The notes below the pieces were generated by a model that had not been told where the DNA came from, searched no databases, and saw only the letters and a program-made list of their open reading frames with translations. Below, piece by piece: positions 25,335-33,892 of a stretch of 64,000 nt of DNA (positions are counted from its first letter, which is position 1; each line of letters starts with the position of its first letter). Origin of the DNA: Nocardiopsis sp. FIRDI 009 (GTDB lineage Bacteria; Actinomycetota; Actinomycetes; Streptosporangiales; Streptosporangiaceae); assembly GCF_003386285.1 (NCBI RefSeq), contig NZ_QPNC01000015.1, positions 1 to 64,000 on the forward strand, in the 5' to 3' direction. The translations under genes and the position numbers were made by a program.

Positions 25335-25358
25335 GCGTTAAGGGCACGCCGTTAACGC
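25335..25358. promoter_or_regulatory. Inverted repeat upstream of the CPBP protease gene
   Basis: GCGTTAA and TTAACGC form a perfect 7-bp inverted repeat with a 10-bp spacer, about 40-60 bp upstream of the ATG at 25298 (minus strand). The repeat lies in a locally AT-rich segment, fitting an operator or promoter. Confidence 0.4.
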
Positions 25359-25546
25359 CTGGTCACGGTATGGATCGACGCCTCCGGACCCCTGCTTCGA
25401 CACCCCCGCACCTCCACCCCCACCCGGCTCCCCGGACCCCGACGACATCCCGGAATAGCCCCATGCCCGTCCCCCGTTGCACCGGATGGCACGTGGGAGA
25501 GACACCACAGGCCAAGACCCCGTTCCGCTGACCTACGATTGGGTAC

Positions 25547-26686
25547 ATGTCCTCCACACCATCCACCGAGCAGGTGCAGAAGGCCCTGGCCACGGTGCAA
25601 GACCCGGAGATCCGCCGCCCCATCACCGACCTCGGCATGGTCAAGAGCATCGACATCGCCGACGACGGTGCCGTACGTGTCGGCATCTATCTCACGGTGG
25701 CCGGCTGCCCGATGAAGGGCCGCATCGAGAAGGACGTGACCGAAGCGGTGACCCAGGTCCCCGGGGTCACCTCCGTCGCGGTCGAACTCGACGTGATGAG
25801 CGACGAGCAGCGCAAGGAACTCCAGACCAAGCTCCGCGGCGGCCAGGCGGAGAAGGAGATCCCCTTCGCCAAGCCGAACTCCCTGACCAGGGTCTTCGCC
25901 GTCGCCTCCGGCAAGGGCGGGGTCGGCAAGTCCTCCGTGACCGTCAACCTCGCCGCCGCCATGGCCGCCCAGGGCCACAAGGTCGGTGTGGTCGACGCCG
26001 ACATCTACGGCCACTCGGTGCCGCGCATGCTCGGCGCGTCGGACTTCCCGACCAAGGTCGAGGACATGATCCTCCCGCCGACCGCGCACGACATCAAGGT
26101 CATCTCGGTCGGCATGTTCACCCAGGGGAACCAGCCGGTCGTGTGGCGCGGCCCCATGCTGCACCGCGCGCTCCAGCAGTTCCTCGCCGACGTCTTCTGG
26201 GGTGACCTCGACGTCCTGCTGATGGACCTGCCCCCGGGCACCGGTGACATCGCCATCTCCGTCGCGCAGCTCCTGCCGTCGGCCGAGCTCCTCGTGGTGA
26301 CCACGCCGCAGCAGGCCGCGGCCGAGGTCGCCGAGCGCGCGGGCGCCATCACCGCCCAGACACACCAGCGCATCGCCGGTGTCATCGAGAACATGTCGTA
26401 CTTCGTCCCGCCGGAGGGCGGCGAACCGCTGCACCTGTTCGGCGAGGGCGGCGGCCGGACCGTGGCCGACGCGCTGACCAAGACCCTCGGCACCGACATC
26501 CCGCTCCTGGGCCAGGTTCCGCTGGACACCCGCCTGCGCGAGGGCGGCGACGAGGGCAAGCCCCTCGTCCTGACCGACCCCGACGCCGAGGCCAGCACGG
26601 TGATCTCGTCGATCGCCGAGAACCTGGTCGGCAAGCCGCGCGGACTGGCCGGTATGCAGCTGGGCATCTCCCCCGCCGGCCGCTGA
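25547..26686 (+). CDS. mrp: Mrp/NBP35-family iron-sulfur cluster carrier ATPase
   Basis: The 379-residue protein has an N-terminal DUF59/MIP18 domain (about 1-90) followed by the ParA/MinD-like ATPase. The P-loop reads GKGGVGKSS, the switch includes DADIYGHSVPRML, and DLPPGTGD forms the Walker B region. Mrp proteins bind and deliver Fe-S clusters to apo-proteins. The usual CxxC metal site at the C-terminus is not evident here, so the mode of cluster binding is uncertain. ATG 25547 lies 7 nt after a -10 (TACGAT, 25534-25539), so the gene is probably leaderless. Confidence 0.92.
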   Translation: MSSTPSTEQVQKALATVQDPEIRRPITDLGMVKSIDIADDGAVRVGIYLTVAGCPMKGRIEKDVTEAVTQVPGVTSVAVELDVMSDEQRKELQTKLRGGQAEKEIPFAKPNSLTRVFAVASGKGGVGKSSVTVNLAAAMAAQGHKVGVVDADIYGHSVPRMLGASDFPTKVEDMILPPTAHDIKVISVGMFTQGNQPVVWRGPMLHRALQQFLADVFWGDLDVLLMDLPPGTGDIAISVAQLLPSAELLVVTTPQQAAAEVAERAGAITAQTHQRIAGVIENMSYFVPPEGGEPLHLFGEGGGRTVADALTKTLGTDIPLLGQVPLDTRLREGGDEGKPLVLTDPDAEASTVISSIAENLVGKPRGLAGMQLGISPAGR

Positions 26687-26703
26687 GCCGTGTCCGCCCC
26701 GGA

Positions 26704-26733
26704 CCTCCGCCTCGCTTCGGCCCGGGTCCGGGG
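26704..26733 (+). repeat. Dispersed intergenic repeat, copy C (partial)
   Basis: CCTCCGCCTCGCTTCGGCCCG matches the beginning of the longer copies at 17581 and 44348. Flanking CCCCGGACC (26697-26705) and GGTCCGGGG (26725-26733) form a 9-bp stem with the shared core in the loop. Confidence 0.5.
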
Positions 26734-26832
26734 CTCGAACGGCGCCCCTTCCGGGTGACCGTTCCCGGGGACCGGATCCCGCCCACCGGGCGGGCACCGT
26801 ACCGACGACGGCGCCCGGTGGGGATGGACGAT

Positions 26833-26873
26833 ACGGCGAAGGCCCCGGAACGCGGTTCCGGGGCCTTCGCCGT
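26833..26873. terminator. Bidirectional terminator between mrp and htrA
   Basis: A perfect 19-bp stem (26833-26851 with 26855-26873) with a 3-nt GCG loop lies between the convergent mrp (ends 26686) and htrA-like (ends 26898) genes. Confidence 0.8.
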
Positions 26874-26897
26874 GTCGGTGGGCCCCGACCGGGCGCG

Positions 26898-28625
26898 TCA
26901 GTCGGTGGAGGAGCCCAGGACGATCGTGGTCGTCTCCGCGTCGCCGTCGCGCGTGTACTCGACCTCGACCTCGTCACCCGGTGAGAGGTCCCGCAGCATC
27001 GCGAGCAGCTCCTGCCCGGAGTTCACCCGGCGCCCGTCGAAGGACGTGATCACGTCGCCCGGCTCCAGCCCCGCCTCGTCGGCCGGACCGCCGCGCTCCA
27101 CGGCGTCGGAGCCGCCCGCGATGACCGCCCCCGCCCGGGGGCTCTGGAGGTCGAGCTCCGCCCCGATGTCGGCGTAGGCGGCCGACCCGTTCGCGATGAG
27201 CCGCTCGACCACGTTCTGCGCCTCGGAGGACGGGATCGCGAAGCCCAGGCCGATGTTGCCGGAGCCCTCACCCATGTAGCCGCCCATGGTGACGATCATC
27301 GAGTTGACCCCGATCACCCGTCCCTGGAGGTCGACCAGCGGTCCCCCGGAGTTACCGGGGTTGATCGCGGCGTCGGTCTGGAGGGCGTAGAAGCGGCTGG
27401 CGTTCTCCCCCTCCGGGCTGACCGGGCGGTCGGTGGCGCTGATGATCCCCTGGGTGACCGTGCCCTGCAGCCCCAGGGGCGCACCGATCGCGATGACCTC
27501 GTCGCCCACGATGACCTCCTCCGAGTCGCCGAACTCCAACGGCTCGACGTCGATCGGGTCCGCCAGGGACAGCACGGCGAGGTCGGAGCTGGGGTCGGCG
27601 CCGACGATGGTGGCGTCGGACAGGCTGCCGTCGCTGTACTCGATCCGGATGCCGTCCTCCTCCAGCACCGAGGACACGTGGTCGTTGGTGACCACGTAGT
27701 CCCCCTCGATGACGAAGCCCGAACCGCCTCCGGACACGCCGGGGTCGGCGCTGCCGATGTACACGACGCTGGGGCTCACGCGTTGGGCGACGCCCGCGAT
27801 GGTGTCGGGGTCGCGCTGGGGCGCCTCGGGCGGCGGCTCGTTCATGACGGGCCCCTCCTCCTCGGGAGCGGCCTCCTGGGCGGCCGACGAGCTGACCGCG
27901 GAACCCGCGACCCCGCCCGCGCCACCGGCGATGAGGGCGACGACGAGCATCCCGGCCAGCGCCATCCACGCGGGCACGCCGCGTCCGTGTCGCCCGGTTC
28001 CGTCCTGGTACGGCGGCTGGCCGCCGGTCAGCCCCGGTTGGGCCAGGACCTGCTGGGTGTGGAACTGGTGCCCCTGGGTCTGCGGGTTCTGCCGGTCCGC
28101 CGCGGTGAACTGGGCGGGCCGGTTCGGCTGCGCCTGTCCCGCCTGCTGGCCGGGCGCCCCCGCGGGCCCCTGCACGGCCTGCCGCTGGACCTGCGGCGCC
28201 TGCTGCTGGACCCCCTGTGCCGCCTGGGCGGGCCGGGGGTCGGCCTGACCGGTGCCGCCCGGCGCGGGCTGACCGTACGGGCTCGCGGCGGCCTGGTCCC
28301 GCTGGCCGGGGTGGGGCGAGGGGGGCGCTGGGGGCCCGGACGGGTCGCCCGGGCCTGGGGTCGGGGTGGGGTTCATGGGATCTCCGCTGCCGGGGGGCGA
28401 GGGCTGGGGGGAGGTGTTGCCGTGGCCGGGGGGACCGGCCGTCTGTCGGGGACCGGGGGGCGGAGGCGGAGTGACCGGGACCGGCCGCTGGGGGAGCTCC
28501 GCAGGTTCCTGGCCCGAGGCGGACACCACGCTGTGCCCGCCCGGGTCGGGGGGTGTGCCACCGCTCGGCGGGGTGGCCGCGTCCGGCCCTGCCCCCCGTG
28601 CCGAGCGGCCGTAGTCCTCGCTCAA
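26898..28625 (-). CDS. htrA: HtrA-family serine protease with PDZ domain
   Basis: The 575-residue protein has a disordered proline/glutamine-rich cytoplasmic N-terminus (about 1-215), one transmembrane helix (about 219-242), a trypsin-like protease domain with His316 (TNDH), Asp348 (SSD) and Ser426 (GNSGGPL), and a C-terminal PDZ domain (about 475-560). It should degrade or refold envelope proteins outside the cell. It ends the sigE cluster, as in mycobacteria. TTG 28625 with GGAG upstream is the start. The long N-terminus is unusual for HtrA but common in actinomycetes. Confidence 0.9.
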   Translation of the reverse strand: MSEDYGRSARGAGPDAATPPSGGTPPDPGGHSVVSASGQEPAELPQRPVPVTPPPPPGPRQTAGPPGHGNTSPQPSPPGSGDPMNPTPTPGPGDPSGPPAPPSPHPGQRDQAAASPYGQPAPGGTGQADPRPAQAAQGVQQQAPQVQRQAVQGPAGAPGQQAGQAQPNRPAQFTAADRQNPQTQGHQFHTQQVLAQPGLTGGQPPYQDGTGRHGRGVPAWMALAGMLVVALIAGGAGGVAGSAVSSSAAQEAAPEEEGPVMNEPPPEAPQRDPDTIAGVAQRVSPSVVYIGSADPGVSGGGSGFVIEGDYVVTNDHVSSVLEEDGIRIEYSDGSLSDATIVGADPSSDLAVLSLADPIDVEPLEFGDSEEVIVGDEVIAIGAPLGLQGTVTQGIISATDRPVSPEGENASRFYALQTDAAINPGNSGGPLVDLQGRVIGVNSMIVTMGGYMGEGSGNIGLGFAIPSSEAQNVVERLIANGSAAYADIGAELDLQSPRAGAVIAGGSDAVERGGPADEAGLEPGDVITSFDGRRVNSGQELLAMLRDLSPGDEVEVEYTRDGDAETTTIVLGSSTD

Positions 28626-28682
28626 GACCTGCTCCGTACGTCTGTGTGGTCGGGGTCGGCGCGCGGCGCGTCCGGGTGGTGG

Positions 28683-29765
28683 TCAGGGGACCCCCCACCT
28701 GGACAGACCGCGCTGCACTCTGGCCCAGAACCCGGAGCCCTCGGGCCCCGGCAGCGCGGTCACCGCGGCGGAGGCCAGACCCGCGGGTGCGTCCGCGAGG
28801 ACCGTGAAGACGAACCCGTCGGACTGCCACACGCTCTGGTACTGACCGACGTCACCGCCGAAGATCGTGTCGTGCTGTGTTGTGACGTCACTTCCCCCCG
28901 TTCCGGTTCCGGCGTATCCGTCACGAAGTGTGGAGGGATGTTCCGTTCCCAGCTTCCCACGTTGCGTGAAGACGGACACCTGGGACAGACCATCCGAATA
29001 GATGGCGTGCACGACACGCTGCTTCCCCAGGTACGTCGACCTGGCGTCCACCAGCCGCAGGTTCCACGTGAGGTGTTCTGGCAGGTACCAGCCGCGTTCG
29101 CGGAGTCCGTCGCGTTCGGGGGCGGTCAGGGCGTCACCCCAGGGCTCTCCGCCGACGGCCCCCTCCGGCCAGTCGCCCGCACCGAGGCGCACGTCGGTCA
29201 GTCGCGAGCTGAGGGCGACCGCGCCGGACTCCGTGTGGACGGTGCGCCCGACGAGGACGCCGGTCTCGTCGTCCACCCAGAACCGGCCCGCGACGGAGCC
29301 GTCCCAGCGGTCGGCCTCGACCAGCCTGACCGGGCGCCCGTCCAGTTCGGCCGGGCCCTGGTCGGTGACGCGGTAGGTGTCCTCCAGCATCCGGAGCAGC
29401 CGGTCGTCGAGTGACTCCAGCGCCGAGGAGTCGCGTACCACGAAGGCGCCTCCGCCGTCGTCCAGGGGCGCGAGCGCGACCCCCTCCCCCGGGCGGTTCA
29501 CCACGCGCAGACGGATCCCTCCCCCGCCGTCCGCGCGGTTCCCGGCCAGGAGCCCGGACACCGTGCGCACCGCCGTGTAGGCGAGTTCGTCCTCGGCCTC
29601 CGCGGCCCGCCGCAGCACCGCCATCCCGTCGTCGGCCCCCTCCGCGGGCACCCCCGAGGAGTCGGGGTGCGTCGCGGCGGTCAGACACAGGGCACACAGC
29701 ACCACCAGGGCCACGAGGGTCACCGGGGCGGGGGACGGACGGGAGGAGGGTTCCTCCGCGCTCAC
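28683..29765 (-). CDS. MucB/RseB-like periplasmic regulator
   Basis: The 360-residue protein starts with a signal-anchor segment (about 15-32), then an N-terminal region around RRAAEAEDELAYTAVRTV and a C-terminal region like MucB/RseB, which bind anti-sigma factors and sense envelope stress. Its GTG overlaps the anti-sigma factor stop by GTGA, so the two are made together. It lies where mycobacterial sigE loci have no such gene. The RseB-like role is inferred from fold-like pattern and position; binding to the anti-sigma factor is not proven. Confidence 0.75.
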   Translation of the reverse strand: MSAEEPSSRPSPAPVTLVALVVLCALCLTAATHPDSSGVPAEGADDGMAVLRRAAEAEDELAYTAVRTVSGLLAGNRADGGGGIRLRVVNRPGEGVALAPLDDGGGAFVVRDSSALESLDDRLLRMLEDTYRVTDQGPAELDGRPVRLVEADRWDGSVAGRFWVDDETGVLVGRTVHTESGAVALSSRLTDVRLGAGDWPEGAVGGEPWGDALTAPERDGLRERGWYLPEHLTWNLRLVDARSTYLGKQRVVHAIYSDGLSQVSVFTQRGKLGTEHPSTLRDGYAGTGTGGSDVTTQHDTIFGGDVGQYQSVWQSDGFVFTVLADAPAGLASAAVTALPGPEGSGFWARVQRGLSRWGVP

Positions 29766-30541
29766 CGGGTGGTGTGGGTCCGGCCGGTCGGGTTCGGCTC
29801 CCCGATGGTCTGGGACTGGCCGTCCAGCGCGCCGAGGGGCGTGGCCGCCTCCGGCTGCGGTTCCGTGGTCGAGGGTCCGACCACCGGCATGTTCCTGCTG
29901 GTCACCGCGTGTTCGACCGCGTAGTCGGCGAGCCGGGGCTCCACGACCGGGGTCTGGTCGTCATCCCCTCCGGCGACGAACGCCGAGCCGAGCAGGGCCG
30001 TCACCACCGCGACCCCGGCGAAGGCGTAGCGGCCGCCCGGGATGGGCGGGAACAGGTGGGCGAGGCGTTCGGCCCCGCGACGGCGTTCGGGTCGGGGTCC
30101 GGTCCGCGGGTCGGCGGTCGTCCGCGCGCCGGAGGGTCGCGTCGCCACCGCCCCGGAGTCGGCCGCGGATCCGGGCTCGCCCGCCTCGGCGGTCAACGGG
30201 CCGCCGAGGGGGTGGTCACCCAGGGGATGACCGCCGAGCGGACGGGAGGAGCCCAGGGGCGGACGTTGACCGAACCCGGCTCCGCCGGGCGGCGGGCCCG
30301 GGCGGCGCCGTTCGTCCGGGGCGGCCCCGGTGTCCCGGGACAGGCTGGTCAGACGGCCCAGGAAGTCGTGGTCCGGCTCGGGTCCGCCGAGACCGGTCAG
30401 GCGCCGCTTGAGTCGGCGCATCATGTCGGCCTCGAACCGGCACGACTCGCACTTGGCGAGGTGGATCAGGGCACGCTCGTGCTCGGCCTGGCCGAGTTCC
30501 CCGTCGACGAGCGCGGAGAGCCGCTCTCCGAGATGGTCCAT
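29762..30541 (-). CDS. rseA: Anti-sigma factor with zinc-binding ZAS motif, RseA-like
   Basis: The 259-residue membrane protein starts with a zf-HC2/ZAS domain, where the HxxxCxxC motif appears as HLAKCESC near residues 27-34. A disordered Pro/Gly/Arg-rich linker and one transmembrane helix (about 170-190) follow, then an extracytoplasmic tail. It should bind and inactivate the SigE-type sigma factor encoded directly upstream. ATG 30541 is the start, with GGAG five bases upstream, and overlaps a GTGA junction with sigE. Confidence 0.85.
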   Translation of the reverse strand: MDHLGERLSALVDGELGQAEHERALIHLAKCESCRFEADMMRRLKRRLTGLGGPEPDHDFLGRLTSLSRDTGAAPDERRRPGPPPGGAGFGQRPPLGSSRPLGGHPLGDHPLGGPLTAEAGEPGSAADSGAVATRPSGARTTADPRTGPRPERRRGAERLAHLFPPIPGGRYAFAGVAVVTALLGSAFVAGGDDDQTPVVEPRLADYAVEHAVTSRNMPVVGPSTTEPQPEAATPLGALDGQSQTIGEPNPTGRTHTTR

Positions 30542-30543
30542 AC

Positions 30544-31140
30544 TCACTCCGCCTCCCCGTTGGTCACGTGTGCTCCGCGCTTGGCCGCCTCGGCGGCCAG
30601 GGCCCGCCGGTGTTCCAGGGCGCGGCGCAACTGGGCGCGGCCCCGGTGGATACGGCTGCGGACGGTGCCGAGCTTGACGTCGAGCGTCGCGGCGATCTCC
30701 TCGTAGGAGAGGCCCTCGATGTCGCACAGGACGACGGGGGCGCGGAACTCGGCGGGCAGGGCGTCCAGGGCGCTCTGGACGTCGGCGTCGAAGTGCCGGT
30801 CCTCGTAGCGCTGGGCGGGCGAGGGTTCCCGGCCCTCCAACCGCTCGTCGGCGTTGTCGGCCAGGCCCTCGAAGCGGATGCGCGCCTTGCGGCGCGCCAT
30901 GTCCAGGAAGAGGTTCGTGGTGATGCGGTGCAGCCAACCCTCGAAGGTGCCGGGGGTGTAGTTGGCCAGGGAGCGGAACACCCGGATGAAGACCTCCTGG
31001 GTGAGGTCCTCGGCGTCGTGCTTGTTGCCGGTGAGCCGGTAGGCGAGCCGGTACACCCGGGGCGAGTGGACCCGAACGACCTCTTCCCAGCTCGGGGGTT
31101 CCCATGCCTCGAATTCCACGGCTGGGCCGGTCTCTGGCAC
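30544..31140 (-). CDS. sigE: ECF sigma factor, SigE-like
   Basis: The 198-residue ECF sigma factor has region 2 (about 20-90, containing [17 protein letters not shown]) and region 4 (about 130-185, with [28 protein letters not shown]). It directs polymerase to envelope-stress promoters with a GGAAC-type -35. The gene order sigE, anti-sigma, (MucB-like), htrA with a divergent O-methyltransferase matches mycobacterial sigE loci. GTG 31140 has GGGAG upstream. A promoter with GGAAC and CGTT 18 bp apart at 31227-31253 suggests autoregulation. Confidence 0.93.
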   Translation of the reverse strand: MPETGPAVEFEAWEPPSWEEVVRVHSPRVYRLAYRLTGNKHDAEDLTQEVFIRVFRSLANYTPGTFEGWLHRITTNLFLDMARRKARIRFEGLADNADERLEGREPSPAQRYEDRHFDADVQSALDALPAEFRAPVVLCDIEGLSYEEIAATLDVKLGTVRSRIHRGRAQLRRALEHRRALAAEAAKRGAHVTNGEAE

Positions 31141-31226
31141 CGCTGCTCCCTTCGTCCCTTCGACGACGCACGAGGCCCGGTGGGGGGAGGTGGTTCGTGG
31201 CGGTCAACGTGCGTTCCTCCCGTTTC

Positions 31227-31253
31227 AACGCCGGGAGACGCCCGTTAAGTTCC
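31227..31253 (-). promoter_or_regulatory. SigE-type autoregulatory promoter
   Basis: On the minus strand GGAAC (31249-31253) and CGTT (31227-31230) are spaced by 18 bp, about 90 bp upstream of sigE. This resembles ECF promoters of the mycobacterial SigE/SigH type, and autoregulation is common for such factors. Confidence 0.5.
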
Positions 31254-31397
31254 CGCCGCCACGCTCGGAGTTCGCGTCGGATCAAGCTAATCTTGCGCCA
31301 GGGATGTGACCCGATCGCGAAGAACACACCACGGTGTGTGACACATCGCTGGTCAGGAAACCCGACCACAACGTGACCACCGCAGCGGGAGGCCGTC

Positions 31398-32063
31398 ATC
31401 ACGAGCACGGAGCAGAGCGCGGCCCACATCACCTGGGTCCGCACCGAGCAGAACCGGTTCGCCCAGGACGCCGTGGGGGACGGTCCCCTGGCCGACGCCT
31501 ACGCGGTGGCGGAGCGGTCGTCGGCCCCGCCGGTGGATCCGATGACGGGGGCGGCGCTGCGGTTCCTGGCCGCCGCGATCGGGGCCCGGTCGGCCGTCGA
31601 GGTCGGCACCGGGTACGGGGTGTCCGGGGTGTGGCTCCTGCGGGGCATGGCCCCGGACGCGATCCTCACGACCGTGGACACCGACGCCGAGCACCAGGAC
31701 CACGCCCGCACGGTGTTCGCCGGGGAGGGGTTCGGCGCCGGTCGGGCCCGGCTCATCCGGGGGTGGGCGATGGAGGTGCTGCCGCGGCTCACCGACGGCG
31801 GGTACGACCTCGTCTTCGTGGACGCCGACCGGGAGACCTACCTCCACTACCTGGACGAGGCCCGGCGGCTGCTGCGCCCGGGCGGCGTGATGGTGTTCAA
31901 CGGGTCCCTGACCGCCTCCCCCGAACCGGACGGGCCGCTGCGCGCGCCCGATCCCGCCGAGACCGTCATCCGCGAACTGGTCCGGCGGGTGCGGGAGGAC
32001 GAGGGGCTGGTGCCGCTGCTGATGCCCGTGGGCGAGGGGTTGCTGGCCGCCATCCGCCCCTGA
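31398..32063 (+). CDS. O-methyltransferase with apparent ATC start
   Basis: The 221-residue SAM-dependent methyltransferase has the class I motif VEVGTGYGVSG and motif DLVFVDADRE of the caffeoyl-CoA-type O-methyltransferase family. The first GTG in frame, at 31473, would cut off a 25-residue N-terminus of 25/25 G/C-ended codons. The in-frame TGA at about 31374 rules out starts further up. ATC 31398 has GGGAGG (31387-31392) five bases upstream. No ATG, GTG, TTG or CTG lies between the stop and it. The substrate is unknown. It is divergent from sigE, as is Rv1220c in M. tuberculosis. Confidence 0.8.
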   Translation: MTSTEQSAAHITWVRTEQNRFAQDAVGDGPLADAYAVAERSSAPPVDPMTGAALRFLAAAIGARSAVEVGTGYGVSGVWLLRGMAPDAILTTVDTDAEHQDHARTVFAGEGFGAGRARLIRGWAMEVLPRLTDGGYDLVFVDADRETYLHYLDEARRLLRPGGVMVFNGSLTASPEPDGPLRAPDPAETVIRELVRRVREDEGLVPLLMPVGEGLLAAIRP

Positions 32064-32085
32064 GGCCGTCCGCCGGCCGTCCGCG

Positions 32086-32113
32086 CCCCGGAGCCGCGAG
32101 CGCGACTCCGGGG
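32086..32113. terminator. Bidirectional terminator hairpin
   Basis: CCCCGGAG and CTCCGGGG form an 8-bp stem around a loop that itself can pair (CGCG-AG-CGCG). It separates the convergent O-methyltransferase (ends 32063) and aminopeptidase (ends 32133) genes. Confidence 0.55.
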
Positions 32114-32132
32114 GACCGGGCCCGCAGACCTC

Positions 32133-33644
32133 CTAACGGGAGGCGAGCCAGCGCAGCAGGGTGCGCGTGGAGAACGCGGTCCCGCCCTTGCTGAGGATGC
32201 CGTTCTCCTTCATCGACCGGCCGGGACCGGCGATGTCCAGGTGGGCCCAGGGCACGTCGCCGGTGAACTCGCGGAGGAACAGGGCCGCCTCGGTCGCGCC
32301 CGCCGGGCCGAAGTCCCTGCCCCGGGTACCGATGTTGGCGAGGTCGGCCACCCGGGACTCGGTGGTCTCGGTGTAGGCGTCGGTGAGCGGCATGCGCCAC
32401 AGCGGTTCGCCCGAGTCCCGCCCGGCGCGCTCCAGCTCGGCGGCGACGGTGTCGTCGTCGCTGTACAGGGCAGCCGTGCCGGTGCCGAGCGCGACCTTGG
32501 CCGCGCCGGTCAGCGTCGCCACGTCCACCAGGAGGTCGGGGTCGAGTTCGCTGACCGCGTAACCGATGGCGTCGGCCAGGACCAGACGGCCCTCGGCGTC
32601 GGTGTTGAGGACCTCCACGGTCGTGCCCGAGTAGGTGGTCAGCACGTCGCCGACCCGGGTGGCGCTTCCGGAGAAGGCGTTCTCCGCCAGCGGCAGCAGA
32701 CCGGTGACCCGGGCCGAGGCGCCGACGGAGGCCAGCGCCGACAGCACGGCGAGCACGACCGCCGAACCGCTCATGTCGGTCTTCATGAGCATCATGTTGT
32801 CGTTGGGCTTCAGCGACAGACCGCCGGTGTCGAAGGTGATGCCCTTGCCGACCAGGACCACGTGCTCGGTCGGGTTCTCCGGCGTGTAGGAGAGCTGGAC
32901 CAGTCGCGGTGGCCGCGAGGAGCCCTGGCCCACGGCCAGGATGGCGCCGAAGCCCGCCTCGGCGAGCTCGTCCTCGTCCCAGACCCGCACCTGGAGGCCC
33001 CTGTCCGCGGCGACCTCGCGGGCGCGGGCGGCCATCCACTCCGGGTCCTTGGTCAGGGAGGGGGTGTTGATGAGGTCGCGGGCCAGGGCGGTGGCCCCGG
33101 CCAGGTCGGCACCGCGGCGCAGGGCGTCCGCGAGCTCCCCGGCGCCGTCGCCCACCACGTCGATGCTCTCGGCCGGACGCTTGTCCTCGGGTGTCTCACC
33201 CGTCTTCATGCTGAACGTGTACGAGGCGAGCAGGGCGCCCTCGGCGAAGGCGGTCGCCTCCTCGGGGCCCGCGCCCGGCCAGGCCAGGGCCACACGGCTT
33301 CGGCCCCTGGCCGCCCGGGACAGGGCCGCTCCGGCTTTCCGGAGGTCGTCGGGCGATCCCGACCCCACCCCCAGAAGCGCCAGCCGCGCCAGGCCCTCGT
33401 CCCGGGACACCGGGAACTGGACGAGCTCGCCGGACTTCCCGGTGAGCGAGTAGTGCGTGAACAGGTCGGTGAGCGGGGCGGGAAGATCCCCGCCCAGTCC
33501 GCTGTCGGCCACCCCTTCGGCCGCCTTGGGCCCGTCGTCCGCGAACACGGGCAGGACCAGCAGGTCCGCGGTGGATTCGGCGAGGTTTCCCGCTCGGGAC
33601 TGGATCTGCGTGGCGAAGGGCACGGGCCGCTCACAATCGTTCAC
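32133..33644 (-). CDS. pepA: Leucyl aminopeptidase (M17 family)
   Basis: The 503-residue protein has a poorly conserved N-terminal domain and a C-terminal M17 catalytic domain. It has the metal-binding GITFDTGGLSLKP and the diagnostic NTDAEGRL near residue 335, plus MKTDMSGSA. It releases N-terminal residues in the cytoplasm with two metal ions, and it may take part in glutathione- or mycothiol-linked peptide turnover. GTG 33644 lacks a good ribosome-binding site; a GTG eight codons in would leave the fold intact. An imperfect stem at 33653-33667 lies just upstream. Confidence 0.93.
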   Translation of the reverse strand: MNDCERPVPFATQIQSRAGNLAESTADLLVLPVFADDGPKAAEGVADSGLGGDLPAPLTDLFTHYSLTGKSGELVQFPVSRDEGLARLALLGVGSGSPDDLRKAGAALSRAARGRSRVALAWPGAGPEEATAFAEGALLASYTFSMKTGETPEDKRPAESIDVVGDGAGELADALRRGADLAGATALARDLINTPSLTKDPEWMAARAREVAADRGLQVRVWDEDELAEAGFGAILAVGQGSSRPPRLVQLSYTPENPTEHVVLVGKGITFDTGGLSLKPNDNMMLMKTDMSGSAVVLAVLSALASVGASARVTGLLPLAENAFSGSATRVGDVLTTYSGTTVEVLNTDAEGRLVLADAIGYAVSELDPDLLVDVATLTGAAKVALGTGTAALYSDDDTVAAELERAGRDSGEPLWRMPLTDAYTETTESRVADLANIGTRGRDFGPAGATEAALFLREFTGDVPWAHLDIAGPGRSMKENGILSKGGTAFSTRTLLRWLASR

Positions 33645-33724
33645 TCAGTTGGGAGGTGTGCAACCTCGGGGGTCGTCAGGGGGCTCCGGCCCGGGGTGGG
33701 GGTCACGGGCACGGAACGTCGTGG

Positions 33725-33892
33725 CTAGCCGACGACTCCCTTGAGCGCGTCCCGGAGCTCGACCGCCTCGTCCGGCGTCAGTTCGACGACCAGGCGTCCG
33801 CCGCCCTCCAGGGGGACTCGCATGATGATGCCGCGACCCTCCTTGGTGACCTCCATCGGCCCGTCGCTGGTCCTCGGCTTCATCGCCGCCAT
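33725..33892 (-). CDS. DUF3117 small conserved protein
   Basis: The 55-residue protein matches the full length of the DUF3117 family: MKPRTSDGPMEVTKEGRG near the start, then LVVELTPDEA and DALKGVV. It is a very conserved actinobacterial protein of unknown function (Rv1211-like in mycobacteria). ATG 33892 is chosen, with AAAGGGG upstream. Its position between an M17 peptidase and DivIVA-like genes fits the conserved order. Confidence 0.9.
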   Translation of the reverse strand: MAAMKPRTSDGPMEVTKEGRGIIMRVPLEGGGRLVVELTPDEAVELRDALKGVVG

